This document shows, one piece after another, positions 13,164 to 24,962 of a DNA stretch of 64,000 nt. Origin of the DNA: Archivesica marissinica. Lineage: Eukaryota; Mollusca; Bivalvia; Venerida; Vesicomyidae. Where the stretch lies: assembly GCA_014843695.1 (NCBI GenBank), contig CM026386.1, forward strand, positions 83,869,931 through 83,933,930, written 5' to 3'. The stretch's first letter is position 1. Each line of letters opens with the position of its first letter. The position numbers and the translations under genes are program-made. The notes beneath the pieces are model-generated. The model made no database searches, was not told the origin of the DNA, and was given only the letters and a program-made list of their open reading frames with translations.

Positions 13164-13903
13164 TTGCCAATTTACCCACCAGCTAGTTGCCAATTTACCC
13201 ACCAGCTAGTTGCCAATTTACCCACCAGCTAGTTGCCAGTTTACCCACCAGCTAGTTGCCAGTTTACCCACCAGCTAGTTGCCAGTTTACCCACCAGCTA
13301 GTTGCCAGTTTACCCACCAGCTAGTTGCCAGTTTACCCACCAGCTAGTTGCCAATTTACCCACCAGCTAGTCGCCAATTTACCCACCAGCTAGTTGCCAG
13401 TTTACCCACCATCTAGTTGCCAATTTACCCACCAGCTAGTTGCCAATTTACCCACCATCTAATTGCCAATTTACCCACCAGCTAATTGCCAATTTACCCA
13501 CCAGCTAGTCACCAATTTACCCACCATCTAGTTGCCAATTTACCCACCAGCTAGTTGCCAGTTTACCCACCATCTAGTTGCCAATTTACCCACCAGCTAG
13601 TTGCCAGTTTACCCACCAGCTAGTTGCCAATTTACCCACCAGCTAATTGCCAGTTTACCCACCAGCTAGTTGCCAGTTTACCCACCAACTAGTTGCCAGT
13701 TTACCCACCAGCTAGTTGCCAATTTACCCACCATCTAATTGCCAATTTACCCACCAGCTAGTTGCCAATTTACCCACCAGCTAGTTGCCAATTTACCCAC
13801 CAGCTAATTGCCAATTTACCCACCAGCTAGTTGCCAATTTACCCACCAGCTAGTTGCCAGTTTACCCACCAGCTAGTTGCCAATTTACCCACCAGCTAGT
13901 TGC
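13164..13903. repeat. 23-bp tandem array (about 32 copies)
   Basis: Core TTGCCAATTTACCCACCAGC followed by TAG. It abuts the 35-bp array with no spacer. Variants are A/G in CCAATTT/CCAGTTT and AGC/ATC. Confidence 0.96.
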
Positions 13904-14068
13904 TCATCTAATGCTATTTTCACAAATTATTTCACGCTATTTGACGTTTTAATGTACTTATTTTTCATAATTTAACATGAATCTTGTTAATGGTTTTTCT
14001 TTAAGAAACAAAACTTTTTATATACTTTGTTATAATTAATCTAGCCTGGAATTTAGACCTAGGATAAC
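13904..14068. other. Short AT-rich unique spacer
   Basis: No feature recognised. Confidence 0.5.
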
Positions 14069-14300
14069 AGTTTCTATAATTGTGATATTTTATAACATTA
14101 TGTTTAGCGGATGTCCGGGGGGGGGGGTGAAGCACTATTTTCTATAATTGTGATATTTTATAACATTATGTTTAGCGGATGTCCGGGGGGGGGGGGAACT
14201 ATTTTCTATAATTGTGATATTTTATAACATTATGTTTAGTGGATGTCCGGGGGGGGGGGGGGGGGGGGGGGGAGAGAAGCACTATTTTCTATAATTGTGT
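14069..14300. repeat. ~65-bp repeat with poly-G tracts, 3 copies
   Basis: ATAATTGTGATATTTTATAA..GGATGTCC followed by G runs of increasing length; the last run is 24 G (14249-14272). Strong G-quadruplex potential on the plus strand. Confidence 0.9.
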
Positions 14301-14451
14301 TTTTTCTCCAAGAATGTGCCCTTTGTGTAACATTAGATTACAAACAAGACAATAAGCCAGTTAATTGGACTCTTAGACCCTTAGATAACTTTTCTATGAA
14401 ATTAATTATCAAGGGAAGCACGTCAGAGGCTATAAATTATAACATGTAGCC
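14301..14451. other. Unique spacer
   Basis: About 150 bp of ordinary sequence with no feature seen. Confidence 0.5.
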
Positions 14452-14915
14452 TACACGCTGCCCTAAATATGTAATAGTGAATGATACACGCTGCCCTAAA
14501 TATGTAATAGTGAATGATACACGCTGCCCTAAATATGTAATAGTGAATGATACACGCTGCCCTAAATATGTAATAGTGAATGATACACGCTGCCCTAAAT
14601 ATGTAATAGTGAATGATACACGCTGCCCTAAATATGTAATAGTGAATGATACACGCTGCCCTAAATATGTAATAGTGAATGATACACGCTGCCCTAAATA
14701 TGTAATAGTGAATGATACACGCTGCCCTAAATATGTAATAGTGAATGATACACGCTGCCCTAAATATGTAATAGTGAATGATACACGCTGCCCTAAATAT
14801 GTTATAGTGAATGATACACGCTGCCCTAAATATGTAATAGTGAATGATACACGCTGCCCTAAATATGTAATAGTGAATGATACACGCTGCCCTAAATATG
14901 TTATAGTGAATGATA
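14452..14915. repeat. 33-bp array, 14 nearly identical copies
   Basis: Core ACACGCTGCCCTAAATATGT. The only internal difference is GTAATAG/GTTATAG in two units. Open on both strands (11-residue periods). No spacers, so not CRISPR. Confidence 0.97.
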
Positions 14916-15640
14916 CAGTGCAACTGGCACTCTCTCTTGTCTCGGGTTAATGATACAGTGCAATTGGGACTCTCTCTTGTCTCGGGTTAATGATACAGTG
15001 CAACTGGCACTCTCTCTTGTCTCGGGTTAATGATACAGTGAAACTGGCACTCTCTCTTGTCTCGGGTTAATGATACAGTGCAATTGGGACTCTCTCTTGT
15101 CTCGGGTTAATGATACAGTGCAACTGGCACTCTCTCTTGTCTCGGGTTAATGATACAGTGAAACTGGCACTCTCTCTTGTCTCAAGTTAATGATACAGTG
15201 AAACTGGCACTCTCTCTTGTCTCGGGTTAATGATACAGTGCAACTGGCACTCTCTCTTGTCTCGGGTGAATGATACAGTGAAACTGGAACTCTCTCTTGT
15301 CTCGGGTGAATGATACAGTGCAACTGGCACTCTCTCTTGTCTCAGGTGAATGATACAGTGAAACTGGCACTCTCTCTTGTCTCGGGTTAATAATACAGTG
15401 CAACTGGCACTCTCTCTTGTCTTGGGTGAATGATACAGTGAAACTGGCACTCTCTCTTGTCTCGGGTTAATGCTACAGTGAAACTGGCACTCTCTTGTCT
15501 CGGGTTAATGATACAGTGCAACTGGCACTCTCTCTTGTCTCGGGTGAATGATACAGTGAAACTGGCACTCTCTCTTGTCTCGGGTTAATGATACAGTGAA
15601 ACTGGCACTCTCTCTTGTCTCGGGTTAATGATACAGTGCC
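14905..15640. repeat. 40-bp tandem array (about 18 copies)
   Basis: Core ATGATACAGTGCAACTGGCA then CTCTCTCTTGTCTCGGGTTA. It overlaps the end of the 33-bp array through the shared word TGAATGATACA. Confidence 0.96.
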
Positions 15641-16408
15641 TGCTGGATTTAATTCACACACCGTGCCCGGCTTCCCTGTGCTTGTCTGGATTTAATTCAC
15701 ACACCGTGCCAGGCTTCCCTGTGCTTGCTGGATTTAATTCACACACCGTGCCAGGCTTCCCTGTGCTTGCTGGATTCAATTCACACACCGTGCCAGGCTT
15801 CCCTGTGCTTGCTGGATTCAATTCACACACCGTGCCAGGCTTCCCTGTGCTTGCTGGATTTAATTCACACACCGTGCACGGCTTCCCTGTGCTTGTCTGG
15901 ATTTAATTCACACACCGTGCCAGGCTTCCCTGTGCTTGTCTGGATTTAATTCACACACCGTGCCAGGCTTCCCTGTGCTTGCTGGATTTAATTCACACAC
16001 CGTGCATGGCTTCCCTGTGCTTGTCTGGATTTAATTCACACACCGTGCACGGCTTCCCTGTGCTTGCTGGATTTAATTCACACACCGTGCACGGCTTCCC
16101 TGTGCTTGCTGGATTTAATTCACACACCGTGCCAGGCTTCCCTGTGCTTGCTGGATTTAATTCACACACCGAGCCAGGCTTCCCTGTGCTTGCTGGATTT
16201 AATTCACACACCGTGCCAGGCTTCCCTGTGCTTGCTGGATTTAATTCACACACCGTGCACGGCTTCCCTGTGCTTGTCTGGATTTAATTCACACACCGTG
16301 CCAGGCTTCCCTGTGCTTGCTGGATTTAATTCACACACCGTGCCAGGCTTCCCTGTGCTTGCTGGATTTAATTCACACACCGTTGCACGGCTTCCCTGTG
16401 CTTGTCTG
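15641..16408. repeat. 42-bp tandem array (about 18 copies)
   Basis: Core TTTAATTCACACACCGTGCC then AGGCTTCCCTGTGCTTGCTGGA, with a 43-bp TGTCTGG variant. Open in several frames. Confidence 0.96.
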
Positions 16409-16519
16409 TTCAGTTGTTTCTCTACAAGTTTTGTAAATTAATAAAACTCAGTTTTCCCCATAACAGATAAAAAAACAATTAATATTATTGACTAGTCTGC
16501 TAACTGGCTGTATTGTATT
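16409..16519. other. Unique spacer
   Basis: Start of the non-repetitive island holding the CxxC ORF. Confidence 0.5.
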
Positions 16520-16813
16520 GTGTCATTCAACCACCTCTTTGTTATTCATATTGTTCGTGTGGCTAATGAAAACATACGTGTGTGTCCCAAGTGTAAATTA
16601 AGTGCATTGGGCTGCTTGGAAGAATTGTTTGAAATAGGTCTGGCTGAGAACAGAAAGTGTTTATGCATAGAATGTAGTACTGTCTGCAATGTCACTAACA
16701 CAGGGTATAAAACCTACAAATTATGTCTTATAGACGTTACCAGCATAGGGATGAGACCCACAAATTGTAGCGTCTGTAACTTTTCCCCCCTTAACGCAGA
16801 TGCATCTGGATAG
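16520..16813 (+). CDS. Hypothetical CxxC-rich ORF, possibly a decayed transposase fragment
   Basis: Open frame of 97 codons in one of the few non-repetitive islands. It contains VCPKCKLSALGC, a GLAENRKC segment, CLCIECSTVC, and later CSVC. Two CxxC knuckles about 30 residues apart resemble the zinc-knuckle region of Mutator-like transposase-domain proteins common in bivalve genomes (C-x-x-C, then a Gly-Leu segment, then C-x-x-C). This is only a resemblance. The ATG is not in a clear context and the 3' end runs into the next tandem array, so it may be an exon or a remnant. Confidence 0.3.
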   Translation: MSFNHLFVIHIVRVANENIRVCPKCKLSALGCLEELFEIGLAENRKCLCIECSTVCNVTNTGYKTYKLCLIDVTSIGMRPTNCSVCNFSPLNADASG

Positions 16814-17328
16814 ATCACGTCCACCTCATCACGCCTGTCTCTTCACCCCCACCTCTTCACGTCCACCCCATCACGCCTGTCTCTTCACCCCCACCTCATC
16901 ACGTCCACCCCATCACGCCTGTCTCTTCACCCCACCTCATCACGTCCACCCCATCACGCCTGTCTCTTCACCCCCACCTCATCACGTCCACCCCATCATG
17001 CCTGTCTCTTCACCCCCACCTCATCACGTCCACTCCATCATGTCTGTCTTCACCCCCACCTCATCACGTCCACCCCATCACGCCTGTCTCTTCACCCCCA
17101 CCTCATCACCTCCACCCCATCATGCCTGTCTCTTCACCCCCACCTCTTCACATCCACCTCATCACATCCACCTCATCACACCTGCCTCATCACATCCACC
17201 TCATCACACCTGCCTCATCACATCCACCTCATCACATCCACCTCATCACATCCACCTCATCACACCTGCCTCATCACACCTGCCTCATCACATCCACCTC
17301 ATCACATCCACCTCATCACATCACGTCA
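16812..17328. repeat. CATCAC-rich compound array
   Basis: 42-bp units (CCCATCACGCCTGTCTCTTC...) collapse at about 17150 into shorter 12-18 bp units of CCTCATCACATCCA. Strongly C-rich strand. Confidence 0.92.
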
Positions 17329-17329
17329 A

Positions 17330-17512
17330 CTTCGTTTTATCGAGCAGTTAGATGTGAACCTCGTTTTCTTGAGCAGTTAGATGTGAACCTCGTTTTCTCG
17401 AGCAGTTAGATGTGAACCTCGTTTTATCGAGCAGTTAGATGTGAACCTCGTTTTATCGAGCAGTTAGATGTTAACCTCGTTTTCTCGAGCAGTTAGATGT
17501 GAACCTCGTATA
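17330..17512. repeat. 29-bp tandem array (about 6 copies)
   Basis: Core GATGTGAACCTCGTTTTATC then GAGCAGTTA, T/C variant in TTATC/TTCTC. Confidence 0.94.
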
Positions 17513-17805
17513 ATTATCACCCTGATGATATCATATTTACAGTTTTTCTGTTTTCCAATAGAATTCTGGCGGATGTGGAATGGGTGAAGTTTCCTTGTAC
17601 TATGGATCTACATAATTACATAGCTGCAAATATTCAATATTGAATCAGTTTATCACCTCCCTTGCTTCTTCCCACAGACACTGAAGCAAATTCATGTATT
17701 CTTCATGATGACTTTAGGGTGCAGGGGATACTTATTTACGAATCTCAAGTTTGGATAAAGATCGGGCAACCAAATAATTCATAGCTCATACTTGAACAAT
17801 AGCTG
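17513..17805. other. Unique spacer
   Basis: About 290 bp of ordinary AT-rich sequence; no feature seen. Confidence 0.5.
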
Positions 17806-20800
17806 TGGATTACATTCTCTGTCTGTGCATTACATTCTCTGTATGTGCGTTACATTCCCTGTCTGTGCATTACATTCTCTGTCTGTGCATTACATTCTCT
17901 GTCTGTGCATTACATTCTCTGTATGTGCATTACATTCCCTGTATGTGCATTACATTCTCTGTGTATTACATTCTCTATATGTGCATTACATTTTCTGTCT
18001 GTGCATTACATTCTCTGTATGTGCGTTACATTCTCTGTATGTGCATTACATTCTCTGTATGTGCATTACATTCTCTGTGTATTACATTCTATGTATGTGC
18101 GTTACATTCTCTGTATGTGCATTACATTCTCTGTATGTGCGTTACATTCTCTGTGTATTACATTCTATGTATGTGCATTACATTCTCTGTGTATTACATT
18201 CTCTGTCTGTGTGTTACATTCTCTGTGCATTACATTCTCTGTCTGTGCATTACATTCTCTGTATGTGCATTACATTTTCTGTATGTGCATTACATTCTCT
18301 GTGTATTACATTCTCTGTATGTGTGTTACATTCTCTGTGCATTACATTCTATGTGTATTACATTCTCTGTCTGTGCATTACATTCTCTGTGCATTACATT
18401 CTATGTCTGTGCGTTACATTCTCTGTATGTGCGTTACATTCTCTGTATGTGCGTTACATTCTCTGTATGTGCATTACATTCTCTGTATGTGCGTTACATT
18501 CTCTGTATGTGCGTTACATTCTATGTGTATTACATTCTCTGTCTGTGTATTACATTCTCTGTATGTGCGTTACATTCTATGTGTATTACATTCTCTGTAT
18601 GTGCGTTACATTCTCTGTATGTGCATTACATTCTCTGTATGTGCGTTACATTCTCTGTATGTGCGTTACATTCTCTGTATGTGCGTTACATTCTCTGTAT
18701 GTGCATTACATTCTCTGTATGTGCGTTACATTCTCTGTATGTGCGTTACATTCTATGTGTATTACATTCTCTGTCTGTGTATTACATTCTCTGTATGTGC
18801 GTTACATTCTATGTGTATTACATTCTCTGTATGTGCGTTACATTCTCTGTATGTGCATTACATTCTCTGTATGTGCGTTACATTCTCTGTATGTGCGTTA
18901 CATTCTCTGTATGTGCGTTACATTCTCTGTATGTGCATTACATTCTCTGTATGTGCGTTACATTCTCTGTATGTGCGTTACATTCTATGTGTATTACATT
19001 CTCTGTCTGTGTATTACATTCTCTGTATGTGCGTTACATTCTATGTGTATTACATTCTCTGTATGTGCGTTACATTCTCTGTCTGTGCGTTACATTCTCT
19101 GTCTGTGCATTACATTCTCTGTCACACCACACACCACTTACATTCTCTGTATGTGCATTACATTCTCTGTATGTGCGTTACATTCTCTGTATGTGCGTTA
19201 CATTCTATGTGTATTACATTCTCTGTCTGTGTATTACATTCTCTGTATGTGCGTTACATTCTATGTGTATTACATTCTCTGTATGTGCGTTACATTCTCT
19301 GTATGTGCATTACATTCTCTGTATGTGCGTTACATTCTCTGTATGTGCGTTACATTCTCTGTATGTGCGTTACATTCTCTGTATGTGCATTACATTCTCT
19401 GTATGTGCGTTACATTCTCTGTATGTGCGTTACATTCTATGTGTATTACATTCTCTGTCTGTGTATTACATTCTCTGTATGTGCGTTACATTCTATGTGT
19501 ATTACATTCTCTGTATGTGCGTTACATTCTCTGTCTGTGCGTTACATTCTCTGTCTGTGCATTACATTCTCTGTCTGTGTGTTACATTCTCTGTGCATTA
19601 CATTCTCTGTCTGTGTATTACATTCTCTGTATGTGCATTACATTCTCTGTATGTACATTACATTCTCTGTATGTGCATTACATTCTCTGTATGTGCATTA
19701 CATTCTCTGTATGTGCATTAATTCTCTGTCTGCATTACATTCTCTGTCTGTGCATTACATTCTCTGTATGTGCATTACATTCTCTGTATGTGTATTACAT
19801 TCTCTGTCTGTACATTGCATTCTCTGTCTGTACGTTACATTCTCTGTATGTGCATTACATTCTCTGTATGTGCGTTACATTCTCTGTCTGTGCATTACAT
19901 TCTCTGTATGTGCATTACATTCTCTGTGTATTTCATTCTCTGTCTGTGTGTTACATTCTCTGTGCATTACATTCTCTGTCTGTGCATTACATTCTCTGTA
20001 TGTGCATTACATTCTCTGTATGTGCATTACATTCTCTGTATGTGCATTACATTCTCTGTCTGTGCATTACATTCTCTGTATGTGCATTACATTCTCTGTG
20101 TATTACATTCTCTGTATGTGCGTTACATTCTCTGTATGTGCATTACATTCTCTGTGTATTACATTCTCTGTATGTGCGTTACATTCTCTGTATGTGCATT
20201 ACATTCTCTGTGTATTACATTCTCTGTATGTGCGTTACATTCTCTGTATGTGCATTACATTCTCTGTATGTGCATTACATTCTATGTATGTGCGTTACAT
20301 TCTCTGTATGTGCATTACATTCTCTGTCTGTGTGTTACATTCTCTGTGCATTACATTCTCTGTCTGTGCATTACATTCTCTGTATGTGCATTACATTCTC
20401 TGTATGTGCATTACATTCTCTGTATGTGCGTTACATTCTCTGTATGTGCATTACATTCTCTGTATGTGCATTACATTCTCTGTATGTGCGTTACATTCTC
20501 TGTATGTGCGTTACATTCTCTGTATGTGCGTTACATTCTATGTGTATTACATTCTCTGTCTGTGTATTACATTCTCTGTATGTGCGTTACATTCTATGTG
20601 TATTACATTCTCTGTATGTGCGTTACATTCTCTGTCTGTGCGTTACATTCTCTGTCTGTGCATTACATTCTCTGTCTGTGCGTTACATTCTCTGTCTGTG
20701 CGTTACATTCTCTGTCTGTGCATTACATTCTCTGTCTGTGCATTACATTCTCTGTCTGTGCGTTACATTCTCTGTCTGTGCATTACATTCTCTGTCTGTG

Positions 20801-22598
20801 CGTTACATTCTCTGTCTGTGCATTACATTCTCTGTGTATTACATTCTCTGTATGTGCATTACATTCTCTGTCTGTGCGTTACATTCTCTGTATGTGCATT
20901 ACATTCTCTGTGTATTACATTCTCTGTATGTGCGTTACATTCTCTGTGTATTACATTCTCTGTCTGTGCATTACATTCTCTGTGTATTACATTCTCTGTC
21001 TGTGCGTTACATTCTCTGTATGTGCGTTACATTCTCTGTCTGTGCGTTACATTCTCTGTCTGTGCATTACATTCTCTGTCTGTGCGTTACATTCTCTGTA
21101 TGTGCGTTACATTCTATGTGTATTACATTCTCTGTATGTGCGTTACATTCTCTGTATGTGCGTTACATTCTATGTGTATTACATTCTCTGTCTGTGCATT
21201 ACATTCTCTGTATGTGCATTACATTCTATGTGTATTACATTCTCTGTCTGTGCATTACATTCTCTGTATGTGCGTTACATTCTATGTGTATTACATTCTC
21301 TGTCTGTGCATTACATTCTCTGTATGTGCGTTACATTCTATGTGTATTACATTCTATGTCTGTGCATTACATTCTCTGTATGTGCATTACATTCTCTGTA
21401 TGTGCGTTACATTCTCTGTCTGTGCGTTACATTCTCTGTATGTGCGTTACATTCTCTGTCTGTGCGTTACATTCTCTGTGTATTACATTCTCTGTATGTG
21501 CGTTACATTCTCTGTATGTGCGTTACATTCTCTGTATGTGCGTTACATTCTCTGTATGTGCGTTACATTCTCTGTATGTGCGTTACATTCTCTGTCTGTG
21601 CGTTACATTCTCTGTCTGTGCATTACATTCTCTGTATGTGCATTACATTCTCTGTCTGTGCGTTACATTCTCTGTATGTGCATTAATTCTCTGTCTGCAT
21701 TACATTCTCTGTCTGTGCATTACATTCTCTGTATGTGCATTACATTCTCTGTATGTGTATTACATTCTCTGTCTGTACATTGCATTCTCTGTCTGTACGT
21801 TACATTCTCTGTATGTGCATTACATTCTCTGTCTGTGCGTTACATTCTCTGTATGTGCGTTACATTCTCTGTCTGTGCATTACATTCTCTGTATGTGCGT
21901 TACATTCTCTGTCTGTGCATTACATTCTCTGTATGTGCGTTACATTCTCTGTATGTGCATTACATTCTCTGTCTGTGCGTTACATTCTCTGTCTGTGCGT
22001 TACATTCTCTGTCTGTGCATTACATTCTCTGTATGTGCATTACATTCTCTGTGTATTTCATTCTCTGTCTGTGTGTTACATTCTCTGTGCATTACATTCT
22101 CTGTCTGTGCATTACATTCTCTGTATGTGCATTACATTCTCTGTATGTGCATTACATTCTCTGTATGTGCATTACATTCTCTGTGCGTGCATTACATTCT
22201 CTGTATGTGCGTTACATTCTCTGTCTGTGCATTACATTCTCTGTATGTGCATTACATTCTCTGTGTATTTCATTCTCTGTCTGTGTGTTACATTCTCTGT
22301 GCATTACATTCTCTGTCTGTGCATTACATTCTCTGTATGTGCATTACATTCTCTGTATGTGCATTACATTCTCTGTATGTGCATTACATTCTCTGTCTGT
22401 GCATTACATTCTCTGTATGTGCATTACATTCTCTGTGTATTACATTCTCTGTATGTGCATTACATTCTCTGTATGTGCATTACATTCTCTGTATGTGCAT
22501 TACATTCTCTGTATGTGCGTTACATTCTCTGTATGTGCATTACATTCTTCTGTATGTGCATTACATTCTCTGTCTGTGCGTTACATTCTCTGTCTGTT
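17806..22598. repeat. 20-bp array, 4.8 kb, with higher-order structure
   Basis: Core TACATTCTCTGTATGTGCAT with A/C (GTATG/GTCTG) and CGTT/CATT variants plus 14-bp short units. A block of about 232 bp recurs at 18518, 18750, 18982, 19202 and 19434. A longer block at about 19710 recurs 1965 bp later, near 21680. A CACACCACACACCAC interruption lies at 19124-19138. It has no stops in any plus frame (up to 1623 codons), which is a property of the unit and not a gene. Confidence 0.97.
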
Positions 22599-22626
22599 GT
22601 TGTAGAGTAAATGGAACTACAGGTTC

Positions 22627-22783
22627 ATACAACATTCTGCCATTACATTGTTTATCACCATGACATACAACATTCTGCCATTACATTGTTTATCACCATG
22701 ACATACAACATTCTGCCATTACATTGTTTATCACCATGACATACAACATTCTGCCATTACATTGTTTATCACCATGACATACA
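22627..22783. repeat. 38-bp tandem array, 4 copies
   Basis: Core ACAACATTCTGCCATTACAT then TGTTTATCACCATGACAT; shares CATTACATT with the preceding 20-bp array. Confidence 0.95.
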
Positions 22784-23218
22784 TGTGTAGATGGACGGGG
22801 ACATGTCTATGTCACAGCTGACTTGTTCAAGAAATTGCTGTAGAAGCCGACTCGTGTTCCACTTGGTTACCATTTACTTGTCAATGTATTGTACCAGATC
22901 TGATTTTGACCTCTAGCTCGGATAAGCCGGGATAAGTTGTATATTGGTAGAATTATGTGTATGCATACACACACTAGATGATGATCATAATTATAAATTT
23001 GCATTCTACCATAATTCTCATTTTCAATGTCCATTTTCAAGGGAAGTAATGCTGACTAGCCTATAGTATGACAGAAATGTATGGATTATCTACCATTGGT
23101 CCCAGTTAACATATTAGGCCTGGATTGAAAATCATGAAATTTACATGAATGATGCCCGAGAGGTCCTGCTCTAGTTTGTCACAATGTGTGTGCGTGCCAG
23201 AGAGGTCAGAGAGGTCCA
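22784..23218. other. Unique island
   Basis: Contains AAGGGAAGTAATGCTGACTA, a mollusc-like word, but no exon or RNA gene was recognised. Confidence 0.5.
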
Positions 23219-23340
23219 TATCACTATGTTCCACCCACAAGAATAATACTTGCATTGAGATCTCCCCTATCACTATGTTCCACCCACAAGAATAATACTT
23301 GCATTGAGATCTCCCCTATCACTATGTTTGTATTCCACCC
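23219..23340. repeat. 49-bp repeat, 2.4 copies
   Basis: Core TATCACTATGTTCCACCCAC; starts at about 23219, 23268 and 23317. Confidence 0.92.
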
Positions 23341-23570
23341 ACTAGGCTCGGTGGCAGATGGAAATCTAGTAATTAGTTTATAGTGGTGTTCCCAGGGAGA
23401 GGTCAATTACTCATACTCCCATGGTGTCAGACAAGATGTATACCCTGTATGCATTCTCTGCTCACTATATACAATGGGAATTATCACCAAATTAATGAAT
23501 TATCTCAGAAAATGGTGGAAGATTGTGCTTCCTAAAGTGCTGCTCAGACACTAACGAGATAAGATGGTGT
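23341..23570. other. Unique spacer
   Basis: No feature seen. Confidence 0.5.
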
Positions 23571-24731
23571 ACTGCCTGTAAATCTTCCAACATACAGTAT
23601 TGTGAACTACTCACTCACAATTTCCTCAACACTGCCTGTAAATCTTCCAACATACAGTATTGTGAACTACTCACCGTCTCCTCAACACTGTCTGTAAATC
23701 TTCCAACAGTATTGTGAACTACTCACCGTCTCCTCAACACTGCCTGTAAATCCTCCAACATACAGTATTGTGAACTACTCACAGTCTCCTCAACACTGCC
23801 TGTAAATCTTCATCCAACATACAGTATTGTGAACTACTCACCGTCTCCTCAACACTGCCTGTAAATCTTCATCCAACATACAGTATTGTGAACTACTCAC
23901 AGTCTCCTCAACACTGCCTGTAAATCTTCATCCAACATACAGTATTGTGAACTACTCACAGTCTCCTCAACACTGCCTGTAAATCTTCATCCAACATACA
24001 GTATTGTGAACTACTCACAGTCTCCTCAACACTGCCTGTAAATCTTCATCCAACATACAGTATTGTGAACTACTCACCGTCTCCTCAACACTGCCTGTAA
24101 ATCTTCATCCAACATACAGTATTGTGAACTACTCACAGTCTCCTCAACACTGCCTGTAAATCTTCATCCAACATACAGTATTGTGAACTACTCACAGTCT
24201 CCTCAACACTGCCTGTAAATCTTCATCCAACATACAGTATTGTGAACTACTCACAGTCTCCTCAACACTGCCTGTAAATCTTCATCCAACATACAGTATT
24301 GTGAACTACTCACAGTCTCCTCAACACTGCCTGTAAATCCTCCAACATACAGTATTGTGAACTACTCACAGTCTCCTCAACACTGCCTGTAAATCCTCCA
24401 ACATACAGTATTGTGAACTACTCACAGTCTCCTCAACACTGCCTGTAAATCCTCCAACATACAGTATTGTGAACTACTCACAGTCTCCTCAACACTACCT
24501 GTAAATCTTCCAACATACAGTAGTGTGAACTACTCACTCACAGTTTCCTCAACACTGTCTGTAAATCATCATCCAACATACAGTATTGTGAACTACTCAC
24601 AGTCTCCTCAACACTGCCTGTAAATCTTCCAACATACAGTATTGTGAACTACTCACAGTTTCCTCAACACTGTCTGTAAATCTTCATCCAACATACAGTA
24701 TTGTGAACTACTCACAGTTTTCTCAACACTA
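23571..24731. repeat. 56-59-bp tandem array (about 20 copies)
   Basis: Core ACATACAGTATTGTGAACTA then CTCACAGTCTCCTCAACACT. Units alternate between CTTCATCCAAC and CTTCCAAC forms. Confidence 0.95.
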
Positions 24732-24962
24732 ATCTTTAGTCTTCTCTGATGTGTTTGTAGAATGTATTGATGTTGTGATTAACCTCCCAGTGGTCATGTC
24801 TGACAATAGACCAATTGTTGGAAAGTAACAGTTAGGAGATCCCAGTACTTGATAAAACACCAACTATTAACTGAGACTACCTCATTATGTGTTGTGTCTC
24901 ACTGGGTGTGTGGCAGAATTGTTTTATTTTATTAACCCTGCCCAGTCCCAGTGTTATTGTTC
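24732..24962. other. Unique spacer
   Basis: No feature seen. Confidence 0.5.

Noticed and set aside
14452..14915. CRISPR-like array of 33-bp repeats
   Set aside because: The repeats are directly adjacent with no spacers, there is no cas gene, and the genome is eukaryotic.
17792..22663. Open frames of up to 1623 codons
   Set aside because: The 20-bp unit contains no stop in any plus frame, so all three frames are open; the translation is a pure echo of the tandem unit.
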